In this document: positions 22,059-32,340 of the stretch, one piece after another
Layout: every line of letters begins with the position of its first letter
Numbering within the stretch: position 1 is the first letter of the stretch
Assembly: GCA_009667805.1 (NCBI GenBank)
Contig: CM019067.1
Location: forward strand, 64,712,637 to 64,776,636
From: Leptobrachium leishanense
Lineage: Eukaryota > Chordata > Amphibia > Anura > Megophryidae
Reading direction: 5' to 3'
DNA: 64,000 bases
Notes under the pieces: generated by a model
Database searches by the model: none
The model's input: only the letters and a program-made list of their open reading frames with translations
What the model was told of the DNA's origin: nothing
Program-made: the position numbers and the translations under genes

Positions 22059-25000
22059 GTACCCCCCTCTCCACGGGAGGCCACCGACGACCAACAGGAC
22101 GAGCGGCAATACGACCACCAGGGCGATCGGGGTGCGAGGCATGGAACGCCCTGACCAACCTAGAGGCAGACATGTCGGAAGCTGGAATCCAGGACCGGTC
22201 TTCCGGGCCATAGCCCACCCAATCGACCAAGTACTGCAGAACACCCCTGCACAACCTAGAATCCAAAACCCTCCTAACCTCATACTCAGATTCACCATCA
22301 ACCTGAACAGGTGGAGGAGGAGGAACGACCCGCGTGTACCTGTTACACAACAAAGGTTTCAGTAGGGAGGTGTGGAAGACGTTGTGCATGCGAAGATGTT
22401 TAGGAAGGGCAAGAGCATAAGCCACAGGATTAATGCGGCGAATGATCTTATATGGACCTATAAACCGAGGTGCCATTTTCATAGAAGGCACCCGCAACTT
22501 CACGTTCCTAGTGGACAACCAAACTCTATCCCCCACGTTATAGGAGGGAGCTTGTAACCTATGCCTGTCAGCCTTGCGTTTCTGGACAGCAACATTGCGC
22601 TCCATATTTACGCGAATCTGTCTCAAATCTCTTGTAGTTGAGTGAGATGGTCATCGAGAGCCGGGATGGCCTGTTCATTAAACTGAAGCGGTAGAGCCGG
22701 AGGGAAAAAACATAGATAGCAGAAAAAGGAGAGTGGCCAGTGGTCTCATTAACGGCGTTATTACGTGCATACTCAGCCCAGGGCAACAACTCCGACCATT
22801 GTCTTGTTGTTGTGTGGTAAAGCAACGTATGTACTGCTCGAGACCCTGATTTGCCCTCTCTGCTGCCCCATTGGTTTGTGGATGGTATGCTGAAGAGAAG
22901 GCCAATCGCACCCCCATCTCCGCACAGAAAACCCTCCAGAAACGAGAGACGAACTGAGCTCCTCTGTCAGAGACTATTTCAGACGGAACCCCATGTATTC
23001 GTACAATCTCTCTAGCAAAGACAACCGCCAGTTCTTTGGCTGTAGGAAGCTTAGGTAAAGGGACAAAATGAGCCATTTTGGAGAAGCGGTCTACAACTGT
23101 CAGAACCACAGTATGACCTTTGGACTTCGGCAAGTCCACAATAAAATCCATATATAGATGAGACCAAGGCCTCTTAGGCGTGGGTAAAGGCTGCAATAGA
23201 CCGACAGGCAAGGTTTACTGGTTTTGCTTCTGGCACAGATTTGACAAGTCAAAACAAACAGGCGTACGTCCTGTCGCATGGTGGGCCACCAGAACTGTCT
23301 GGAAATACTGGTAAGAGTCTTAGTAATACCAGGATGACCTGCTGGTTTAGAATCATGAAACATTATGAGTAATTCTTGTCTTTCCTTTTCAGGTACAAAC
23401 AACATATCTGGAGGCTTGTCAGGTGGAGCCCCTACTTGAACTGCCTGGAGACGTTCCAGGAAAGGCGAGGAGACAGACAAGACTGTGGAAGCCACAATAC
23501 ATTCAGGAGGAACTATAGGATTGTGGTCTTGTGTATTAGATTCATATGGGTCATATTGACGAGATAAGGCATCAGCCTTTACATTGCGGTCACCTGGTCT
23601 GTAAGTCAATACAAAATTAAACCGGGACAGTAGCAATGACCACCTGGCCTGTCTCGAGTTCAACCGTTTAGCATCCCCGATGTACGTAAGGTTCTTATGA
23701 TCAGTGATTATCAACAAAGGATCAAGAGTACCTTCCAACAAATGTCTCCACTCTGACAGGGCAGACACAATAGCAAGCAATTCTCTGTTGCCAATATCAT
23801 AATTGCGTTCTGCTGGTGATAATTTTCTTGAAAAGAACCCACAAGGATGTAGTGGTTTCCCTGGAGATTCTCTTTGAGACAGGACAGCCCTAATGCCTAT
23901 CTCAGAAGCATCAACCTCAAGAATAAACGGAATCCTGGGATCAGGATGCCGTAACACGGGAGCGGAAGTAAAAGCCTGTTTGAGGGCTTTGAATGCTTGT
24001 TTAGATTGAGAAGACCAGATCTGGTTCTTCAGACCTTTACGTGTCATATTAATGATAGGAGAGGCTATAGCGTAATAATTCTTGATAAATCTCCTATAAT
24101 AGTTAGAAAACCCCAGAAACCTCTGTATGGCTTTGAGACCTTGAGGAAGAGGCCATTCTGAGATGGCCGTGAGTTTAGAAGGATCCATCTCAAAACCCTC
24201 TGGAGTGATAATATACCCAAGGAATTTCACAGTAGTAATGTCGAATAAACACTTCTCTAGTTTACAATAAAGACCATTGTCCAGTAATTTAGCTAATACC
24301 TGTCTGACATGTGCATGGTGGGTTTTCAGATCGGGAGAGTAAATCAATATATCGTCTAGGTATACTATAACAAAGGTTTGCAAGAAATCTCTGAGCACAT
24401 CATTAATAAAATCCTGGAATACCGCTGGAGCATTACAAAGACCGAAAGGCATGACCAAGTATTCATAATGCCCACTCCTGGTGTTAAATGCTGTTCTCCA
24501 CTCATGCCCCTCTTTTATGCGTATCAAATTGTAAGCTCCTCTTAAATCAAGTTTAGTGTATACTGCTGAACCCCTTAACCTGTCGAACAGTTCCGATATG
24601 AGAGGGATAGGGTACACGTTCTTAATGGTGATCTTGTTAAGCCCCCTATAATCAATACACGGGCGTAGATCTCCCTCTTTTTTCGACACAAAAAAGAATC
24701 CAGCCCCTGCTGGAGAAGAGGAACGTCGGATAAAACCTCTCTCCAAATTCTCCTTGATATACTCCTCCATAATTTGGTTCTCCTTTATGGAAAGAGGGTA
24801 TACTTTGCCTCGGGGAGGCATGGTACCTGGATGAATATCAATAGCACAATCATATGGTCTATGTGGAGGTAGTTTGTCTGCCTCCCTTTTATCAAATACA
24901 GCCCTGAGGTCTGCATATTGTTCAGGAACTTCAGTAGACAATGGAGGGGCTGTGGGTGTGTTCAGGGCACCGACATGCTGAATGGGTATTAAACAAGTCT

Positions 25001-25352
25001 CAAAACATGCAGAACTCCAAGACAGTATCTCTCCTTTAACCCAATCAATAACGGGATTGTGTTCCACCAACCAGGGGAAACCAAGTACAACAGGATTGGA
25101 AGGTGAGTGGATAACTTGGAATATGATCTTTTCTTTATGCAAGAGACCAGTAGTAAGAACTACTGTAACCGTATCGTGAGTAATCCTAGGGCAGGATAAC
25201 GGCCTGCCATCTATGGCTTCAACGGCTAAGGGTGTCTCTCTTACAACCAGAGGTAGAGAAATGGAAGAAGCGTAGTTAACATCAATAAAGTTACCAGCAG
25301 CCCCAGAATCCACAAAAGCGGTATTATGTGTGGTCTTGGTCTCCCAAGCCAA
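22054..25352 (-). pseudogene. Gypsy pol: protease, RT, RNase H, integrase, chromodomain (frameshifted)
   Basis: The long 5' part (25352-23100) holds the protease site VDSGAAGNFID, RT with YLDDILIYS, RNase H with EVDASEIGI, and the integrase HHCC zinc finger (HPGITKT to CQICARS). The integrase core follows in another frame (23211-22678: MDFIVDLPKS, SDRGAQF, YHPQTNGAAERANQ). The GPY/F module (IGPYKIIRRINPVAY) and chromodomain (YLVDWVGYGPEDRSWIP) sit in a third (22626-22054). Breaks lie near 23205 and 22650-22800. The last codons run into the 3' LTR. Confidence 0.92.
22059..22076 (-). other. Gypsy polypurine tract
   Basis: On the minus strand GTGGAGAGGGGGGTAC lies directly before the 3' LTR. 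This is the expected place and composition for the plus-strand primer. Confidence 0.7.
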
Positions 25353-25812
25353 GGATACTGGTAACCAGGGCCGCCATCAGGGCATTACGCCCAATACTGC
25401 CGTAAGGGGCCCGGGCCCGGTGGGGGCCCGGGCCGCCGGGGCCTGGGGGGAGGATCCCGGGCCCCCGACGGCAGCGGCGTCGCCCTTTAACAGCTCCGGT
25501 ATCGGACTCGATGAGTCCGAATCCGGAGCTGTGTCCCTGCTGCTGCTGCAGGAGCCGGAGGAGACTGAGACACTGTGTCTCCTCCGGCTCCTGGCAGCTT
25601 CACTTCCTGGCTGGGCGGGGCCAAGCAGCGTGTGAGGGGCCTCCCAAGCACGTTGCTTTGGCTCCGCCCCTCCACTCAGTGGAGCTGCGCGCTGGAGCTG
25701 GTGGGACCGGGAAGAAGACCAGAAGAAAAGAAGAGAAGAAGATTGAAGAAAAGGTGAAGAAAAGAAGAGCTGAAGACAGAAGAAAAGAAGATAGAAGACA
25801 GCGAGTGGTGAG

Positions 25813-27866
25813 CCAGGGCCCAGACCCTAAGACCCAGGGCCCAGACCCCTAGGCCCAAACCCAGGACCCAGACCCCTAGGCTCAGACCCAGGGCCCAGAC
25901 CCCTAGGCCCAAACCCAGGACCCAAGGCCCAGACCCTGGGCCCAGACCCCCTAGGCCCAAACCCTAAGGCCCAGACCCAGGGCCCAGACCCCCTAGGCCC
26001 AAACCCAGGGCCCAGACCCTAGGGCCCAGACCCTAAGACCCAGGGCCCAGACCCCTAGGCCCAAACCCAGGCCCAGACCCAGGGCCCAGACCCCTAGGCC
26101 CAAACCCAGACCCCAGACCCAGGGCCCAGACCCCTAGGCCCAAACCCTGGGCCCAGACCCCAAGGCCCAGACCCCAAAGCCCAAATACAGACCCAGGGCC
26201 CAGACCCTAGGGTCCAGACCCCAGACCCAGGGCCCAGACACTAGGGCCCAGGGCCCAGACCCCCTAGGCCCAAACCCAGGGCCCAGACCCCTAGGCCCAA
26301 ACCCAGGACCCAAGGCCCAGACCCTGGGCCCAGACCCCCTAGGCCCAAACCCAGGGCCCAGACCCAGGGCCCAGACCCCTAAGCCCAAACCCAGGGCCCA
26401 GACCCCAAGGCCCAGACCCAGGGCCCAGACACTAGGGCCCAGGGCCCAGACCCCCTGGGCCCAGACCCAGGGCCCAGACCCCTAGGCCCAAACCCAGGAC
26501 CCAAGGCCCAGACCCTGGGCCCAGACCCCCTAGGCCCAGACCCCTGGGCCCAAACCCTAAGGCCCAGACCCCAAGGCCCAGACCCAGGGCCCAGACCCAG
26601 GGCCCAGACCCCCTAGGCCCAAACCCTAAGGCCCAGACCCTGGGCCCAGACCCTAGGGCCCAGACCCAGGGCCCAGACCCAGACCCTAGGGCCCAAACCC
26701 AGGGCCCAGACCCCTGGGCCCAGACCCCTAGGCCCAGACCCAGGACCCAAGACCCAGGGCCCAGACCCCTAGGCCCAAACCCAGGACCCAAGGCCCAGAC
26801 CCCTAGGCCCAAACCCAGGACCCAAGGCCCAGACCCAGGGCCCAGACCCCCTGGGCCCAGACCCAGGGCCCAGACCCCTAGGCCCAAACCCAGGGCCCAG
26901 ACCCCTAGGCCCAAACCAGGACCCAAGGCCCAGACCCAGGGCCCAGACCCCTAGGCCCAAACCCAGGACCCAAGGCCCAGACCCAGGGCCCAGACCCCCT
27001 AGGCCCAAACCCAGGGCCCAGACCCCTAAGCCCAAACCCAGGGCCCAGACCAAGGGCCCAGACACTAGGGCCCAGGGCCCAGACCCTGGGCCCAGACCCA
27101 GGGCCAGACCCCCTAGGCCCAAACCCAGGACCCAAGGCCCAGACCCTGGGCCCAGACCCCCTAGGCCCAGACCCCTGGGCCCAAACCCTAAGGCCCAGAC
27201 CCCAAGGCCAGACCCCAGGGCCCAGACCCAGGGCCCAGACCCCCTAGGCCCAAACCCAGGGCCCAGACCCCTAGGCCCAAACCCAGGACCCAAGGCCCAG
27301 ACCCAGACTCCCTAGGCCCAAACCCAGGGCCCAGACCCAGGGCCCAGACCCCTAAGCCCAAACCCAGGGCCCAGACCCCAAGGCCCAGACCCAGGGCCCA
27401 GACCCTAGGGCCCAGACCCAGGGCCCAGACCCAGACCCTAGGGCCCAAACCCAGGGCCCAGACCCCTAGGCCCAGACCCCAGGGCCCAGACCCAGACCCC
27501 TAGGCCCAGACCCAGACCCCTAGCCCAGACCCAGGGCCCAGACCCCTAGGCCCAAACCCAGGGCCCAAACCCAGGGCCCAGACCCCTAGGCCCAGACCCA
27601 GGGCCCAGACCCCAAAGCCCAAATACAGACCCAGGGCCCAGACCCTAGGGTCCAGACCCCATACCCAGGGCCCAGACCCAAGACCCAGACCCCTAGGCCC
27701 AGACCCCAAGGCCTAGACCCAGGGCCCAGACCCTAGGACCCAGACCCCAAGGCCCAGGGACCAGACCCAGAGACCAGGGCCCAGGCTAGACCCCAGGGCC
27801 CAGACCTCAGGGACCAGACCCCAAGGCCCAGTCCCAGGGCCCAGGCCCAGACCCAGACCCAAAGGC
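25813..27866. repeat. Minisatellite of GGGCCCAGACCC / CTAGGCCCAAACCCA units
   Basis: About 2 kb of 12-15 bp units combined in higher-order patterns of 27-43 bp. The GPGFGPRGLG-type minus-strand frames are by-products of the period. Pyrimidine and purine strands are strongly skewed (the plus strand is C-rich and almost T-free). Confidence 0.95.
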
Positions 27867-27869
27867 CAT

Positions 27870-28016
27870 CATACACAGCCCGTTTCTGTGAGATTTATTG
27901 CTGTGGATTCTGTGATATGTTCAGACACACCGCTCATTACTGTGAGTTTTATTGCTGTGGATACTGTGATAAGCTAATACACACTGCACATTACAGGGAG
28001 TTTTATTGCTGTGGTG
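27870..28016. repeat. Tandem repeat of about 60 bp (TTTATTGCTGTGGAT core)
   Basis: Two to three units of TTTATTGCTGTGGAT, CTGTGATA and ACACACNGC...CATTAC. The same motif order appears in the array at 54085-54575 inside another hAT-like element. Confidence 0.8.
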
Positions 28017-28208
28017 CTATGTTATGTCCTTTTTTTTGAAGGGGGAGAAAAGCTGTTAGAGGTTGAGGAGGGGGGCCTGGGGGGGCCCCATCGTGAGGTT
28101 TAGTAAGGGGCCCCATCATTTCTGATGGCTGCCCTGCTGGTAACATAAGTTTAGTGTCTTTGATAGGAGACATGCATGTCACACCCAAGACCTGTCTCCT
28201 CAGCTGCC

Positions 28209-29140
28209 TTAGGTGCGGTAGTTTTCCGGCTTATCATGCATCTTAGGGCGAGTAGGACATTGAAATCGTACATGTCCCTCCAAACCACAATACAGGCACA
28301 ATCCCTCACAAAAACGCCTTGTTCTCTCCTCCTCTGTAAGCCTAGTACGGCCTAGTTGCATAGGCTCTGAGGGAGGAGATAACTCTCTGGGTGGTGCTTG
28401 AAAGACAGGGGCCAACCTAGGTAACGGTCTCTTGGGTCTCTCTCTTGGAGTCCTTCTATCCCTTATCTGATTATCCAGATCTATACAGTAATCAATGAGT
28501 TCACACAATACCTCAGGTAGTTTACGTGGAGCTAATTCATGCATCAACGACTCTGATAACCCCTCCATAAACGCCAGAACCAGTGTCTCATTTGTCCAGT
28601 TCACATCAGAAACTAAGGTTTTAAATTCTATGGCATAATCAGACACAGTCTTGTTCCCTTGACGTATGCGGAACAAGGATTTGCCGGCTATCGTGGCCTT
28701 TCTGGTAGGATTAAATGTACGTTGTAACTCGGCTATGAATTCTTTATAATCCCGTACAATAGGTCTTTCTGCCTCCCATAAAGGAGTCGCCCATGTCAAC
28801 GCTCTGCCAGACAGATGGTTAATAATAAACCCCACTTTGGCAATGTCAGAGAAAAACATTTGTGGATTTAATTTAAAATGAATATCCACATGGACCAAAA
28901 ATCCCCGGCACTCAGAGGGAGTACCGTCAAACCTCATAGGAGCGGTCATGTGTACCTGGGATGTCTGAACGACAGGGGGCACAGGTATAGCAGGCGGGGT
29001 GCAACCCCAACTGGTTCCAGGTGTGCAGTACGATTCAGGATAGTTTGTAAGGCAATGGCAAACTGATCCATCCTATGATCCTGCTCATCCTGTCTGGATA
29101 CAAAGGTAGCCAAGTGCTGTGTTAAATCTGCGGGATCCAT
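28209..29140 (-). pseudogene. Gypsy gag with CCHC zinc knuckle, one frameshift
   Basis: Starts MDPADLTQHLATF close to the 5' LTR (29140). The frame breaks near 29010 at a short C-run and resumes as VVQTSQVHMTAP to the end at 28209. The capsid region (FRIRQGNKTVSDYAIEF) and a zinc knuckle (CLYCGLEGHVRFQC) near the C-terminus identify it as gag. Spacing to the LTR is short, about 16 bp. Confidence 0.9.
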
Positions 29141-29156
29141 ATTGGCCAGATCGTAA

Positions 29157-29706
29157 TGTCACAGTTCCCGGATCCCACCACGCAGTACTTAACCCCCAAC
29201 ACTCCACAAAACTCAGAAGCTACCAACAGTGTAGCTGTGAATGATCCCTATCTGTCTGGTCCTTAGAATTGGCCAGGTAAACTAGCTAGACAGAAAAGGG
29301 TTAACAATACGGAGAGGAGTCAGCCGAGCCAGAATCAGGAATACAGAGTTCAGAATGGTCAAATGGAATAGCCGGGTCGGTATCAGAGCAGTAGCGTAGT
29401 ACAAGAAAATAGTCTAGGGCAACAGAAGGCAGAATGGTCAGAACACAAGCAGAGGTCAATAACAGGTTAAATCAATTTAGCAGTCAGGTACAAGGAGCTC
29501 AGGTATGGATAACCACGATCTGGCAACTTCTGAAACTATACTGAGGGTTTTTAAAGACCTTCACCAGACCACGCCCCCCACTCAAGCCACACCTCATGCA
29601 ATCACCTCCCTGCCTGTCTCCATTTAAACCGGGCAGTGGTCAGCGAGCAGCATCAGACTTGCTGTCCTCAAGCACACAGGTAGGGCTGGAAGCCCCCAAC
29701 GTTACA
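29157..29706 (-). repeat. Gypsy 5' LTR
   Basis: 550 bp, near-identical to 21510-22058. On the minus strand it ends GTGACA, followed by TTACGATCTGGCCAATATGG and the gag start. No standard tRNA primer site directly abutting the LTR was recognised. Confidence 0.93.
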
Positions 29707-30164
29707 ACTCCAAGCACGTGCACTTTTAAGAATATGATATTATAAACTGATATCAAGCACTGTTGCACCTTCTTTCAGCATTATTGATATAAGTTTTTGC
29801 ATGTTCACTAACTAAACTGAACTGGTTGCGCCGTATGGTTTTGTTTTCGCCTTCACCCAAATATTTTGCCTATGGTGGCAGCAAGTGCCTTCACAACGTA
29901 ACCCCTCTGTGGTATTGTGGAAGAGTGCAGTGGTGGACCCTGCGGTCCAATATTAAAATTATATGAATCTGGTGTAGGCGTCAGTGGCAGTGCACCCAAA
30001 TATTATGCCTTCGGTGGCAGCAAGTGCCTTCACACCGTAAGTAACCCCTCTGTGGTATTGTGGAAGAGTGCAGTGGTGGAGGTTTTGGGAATGCAGAAGA
30101 GATCCCGATCTATTCAGTTATGTCAGCATCAGGGGATTGATAGCTGCTGACGCTGTGCCAAGAC

Positions 30165-30560
30165 AGATTCTAATTTGCTGAACTGTGGTATAACTCACTG
30201 ATACACACTGATAACAGGCTGTGCCAAGACAGATTCAAATTTGCTGAACTCTGGTAGAACTCACTGATACACACTGTCCCTGAGAGCCTGGCAGTGCCAA
30301 GACAGATTCAAATTCCCAGAAATCTCCTACAACTCACTGATACACACTGTCCCTGATAGCCTGGCAGTGCCAAGAAAGATTCAAATTCCCAGAAATCTCC
30401 TACAACTCACTGATACACACTGTCCCTGATAGCCTGGCAGTGCCAAGACAGATTCAAATTCCCAGAAATCTCCTACAACTCACTGCAACGCACTAGCCCT
30501 GATAGCCTGGCAGTGCCAACACAGATTCTAATTCCCAGAAATCTCCTACAACGTCACTGA
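30165..30560. repeat. Tandem repeat of about 72 bp in the right part of the 9114 hAT-like element
   Basis: Five to six units of GTGCCAAGACAGATTCAAAT, CCAGAAATCTCCTACAACTC and CTGATACACACTGTCCCTGA. Homogeneous at about 95 percent by eye. No coding signal. Confidence 0.9.
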
Positions 30561-31129
30561 TACACCCTGACAGAACAATCTCCTCTCCTCTCTGATTCAC
30601 TCCTGCAAATACACGCGCTGGGGCTGCAGGCAGGGAATCCTTATATAGTGTGCTGCGGGACTTAGCTCTGTGAGCCCATGATTGGGCAAAATTTGCCAAT
30701 CAGTACTCTGAGCCGTGATTGGCATAGTCTTGCACCTGTCTTGCACCTGACCTGTGGTCAGGTGCAAGGCTGTAGCCAATTACAAGCTTCAGGCCAGTGG
30801 AAAAGTGCATTGTGGTCCATTGTGGGTGAACTTGCGGCGAACACGCGGAAATGTTCGGAATTTGACAAACAGCCGAATGGACGATGTTCGAATCGAACTC
30901 CGAACTGATCCAACCGAACGCTCATCCCTACCAGTGACCACTCCATGCCTGGTTTGCGATATTAGATCATTATTTAAAACAGCCTGTAGCCTGAGTTGAT
31001 TTAAATGTAAGTACAATTTAATTTAACTTTCAAAAACTAATTACATATCCCTATAATCGGTTCATCATAAATAACACTATGTCCTGAAGATCTGTCCCCT
31101 ATAGTCGTTTAGGGTGAATTAATCGCTAA

Positions 31130-32340
31130 CTGACCACAGTCACTTCTCTCAAATATCTAGGTATGTAACTTTACCCCAAACTAGGTGCCCTGTACAGAAA
31201 CAAATCCTGCCTGAGCCCCGCGGTAAGAAAGCAGATTGTACAACAAATGCTTATGCCGGCTATTGAATACGGAGATGTAGTGTATGCAGCCGCCCCACAA
31301 ACACCTCCAGAAACTTACTACATTGTATAACTTATTATGCAGCTTTGTGCTACAATGTAACTACATGACCCACCATTGTGACATGTTAAAAGAACTAAAC
31401 TGGCCATCAATGGAATCTAGACGCACCCTTCACCTTTCCAACCTGGCGTTTAAGTCTGGGGTCAGACCAGCGCACTTTTAACGTGCGTTCTGGCGCACAT
31501 AATTACGGCCGCACTAGCAGCAGATGACGGGCAATGACGGCCAATATACGATGTACGACCGCACAAAAGTCCGGCCGAGCAACGCAAGTGGAATTTGAAC
31601 GCATTTTTCTGAGAACACTGAACCGCTAGTACTGACGTACTGAGTGCGCAGCTGCGGCAGCATAGCGGCGTGTGTGTGTGATTAGGAGATGTCAGACACT
31701 GCTAATGTCCAGCCTACATAACGTCCAGACGCAAAAAGAGTTTTATTGACGATCCGTACTAAATCACGCCCGAAAATGCGCATAATCTGACTGTTTTTGC
31801 GCATTCCGTGAAAAAATACGTCAATGCGTTCGGACGCACTTTTTCACGTTCGCGGGGAAAAATGCTTTCATCTGACCCTAGCCTTAGAGCTTTTATGGAA
31901 AGCTGCCACCCTACCTGAATAGGCAGCTTCCCCTAGCAGTTCCCTCATCCTATAATCTCTAATCCAGGACCAGCACCTTACTTGCAATACCACAATACAA
32001 AAAAAGTGGCTCGATCCTCATTCTCCTACAGAGCACCGCAAATATGGAATAACCTCCCAGACGCCACCAAATCTTCCCCCAGTCTAAAGTCACTCAAGAG
32101 CTCCCTATTAACATACCTCAATACAGAATGCACCTGTAAACATGTAACCTAGTGACTATATTTCCTACATATTTATTTTCTGTGTTAATCTGTATGTTTG
32201 TGTTGTTTTTATAATATCTTGCATTTATTACTTTGTATTTCTTTACCTACTGTAAAAATTCAATGTTCTTGAACCCAGGACATACTTGAAATGAGAGAAA
32301 TCTCAATGTATCCTTCCTGGTAAAATACAAAATAAATAAA
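31130..32340 (+). mobile_element. Rex1-like LINE 3' fragment, interrupted by a MITE
   Basis: The first piece (about 31130-31453) encodes the end of an RT in broken frames: SLKYLGM, then ALYRNKSCLSP, MPAIEYGDVVY, MTHHCDMLKELNWPS and SRRTLHL. The second (31884-32340) has SFSYRAPQIWNNLP and SLKSLKSSLLTYL, then a 3' UTR ending in AAATAAATAAATAA. The THHC...WPS...RR arrangement resembles the Rex1 clade. Several stops and frame shifts make it a relic. Confidence 0.7.
31454..31883. mobile_element. MITE, GGCTAGGGTC family, copy 3, in the Rex1-like LINE
   Basis: Starts GTCTGGGGTCAGACCAGCGC and ends GTCTGACCCTAGCC, flanked by TTAA on the left and TTAG on the right. The interior matches copy 1 closely (AGCAGATGACGGGCAATGAC, AACGTCCAGACGCAAAAAGA). 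Its last 67 bp became the start of the tandemly repeated 1578-bp unit. Confidence 0.85.

Larger units (their letters stand above)
25366..28136. mobile_element. hAT-like non-autonomous element (CAGGGCCGCCATCAG family) with a 2-kb minisatellite
   Basis: Termini CAGGGCCGCCATCAGGG and, reversed, CAGGGCAGCCATCAGA, with a perfect 8-bp duplication CTGGTAAC at 25358-25365 and 28137-28144. It inserted between gag and the protease region of the gypsy element. The interior holds a GC-rich part, a purine-rich GAAGAAGA stretch (25715-25805), a minisatellite (25813-27866) and a short tandem repeat (27870-28016). No transposase. Confidence 0.96.
21510..29706 (-). mobile_element. Ty3/gypsy chromovirus LTR retrotransposon, interrupted by a hAT element
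   Basis: Two LTRs of about 550 bp (21510-22058 and 29157-29706) begin TG and end CA, with a 5-bp target duplication ACTCC on both sides (21505-21509 and 29707-29711). Gag, protease, RT, RNase H, integrase and a C-terminal chromodomain follow in order on the minus strand. Without the inserted hAT element the length is about 5.4 kb, normal for the family. It lies inside the right inverted repeat of the PLE. Confidence 0.95.
13454..29853 (+). mobile_element. Penelope-like retroelement (PLE) with inverted terminal repeats, carrying three later insertions
   Basis: A coding core with PLE reverse transcriptase and a GIY-YIG endonuclease is flanked by inverted repeats of about 770 bp. The outer flanks are CACCCAAATATTTTG on both sides (13439-13453 and 29854-29868), a 15-bp target duplication, although the target is a tandem array. 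Later insertions are Tc1 (13473-15088), a hAT element (19791-21119) and a gypsy element (21510-29706). About 176 bp at the left lies outside the inverted repeat. The pseudo-LTR arrangement is known for Penelope elements. Confidence 0.85.
19532..29853. repeat. Right inverted terminal repeat of the PLE, split by two insertions
   Basis: Starts AAACGCATCTCGGTAGACT and ends near GTATGGTTTTGTTTTCGC. After subtracting the 1329-bp hAT element and the 8197-bp gypsy element with their duplications, about 780 bp remain, matching the left arm (771 bp) in reverse complement. Confidence 0.9.
9114..30930. mobile_element. hAT-like non-autonomous element, outermost host of the nested complex
   Basis: The left terminus TAGGGATGAGCCGAACACCC and right terminus CCGAACGCTCATCCCTA are inverted repeats. 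They are flanked by CCAAGGAC (9106-9113) and CCAGTGAC (30931-30938), a 6-of-8 match consistent with an old 8-bp hAT duplication. Removing the L2 and PLE insertions leaves about 2.2 kb. The interior holds a 138-140 bp tandem repeat and, near the right end, a tandem repeat of about 72 bp. No transposase is visible, so it must have moved in trans. Confidence 0.75.

Noticed and set aside
22372..25179. Short plus-strand frames inside the gypsy element
   Set aside because: Shadows of the minus-strand pol gene.
25676..27709. Minus-strand frames encoding GPGFGPRGLG-type proteins
   Set aside because: Generated by the GGGCCCAGACCC minisatellite inside a hAT element; stops appear wherever the period shifts.
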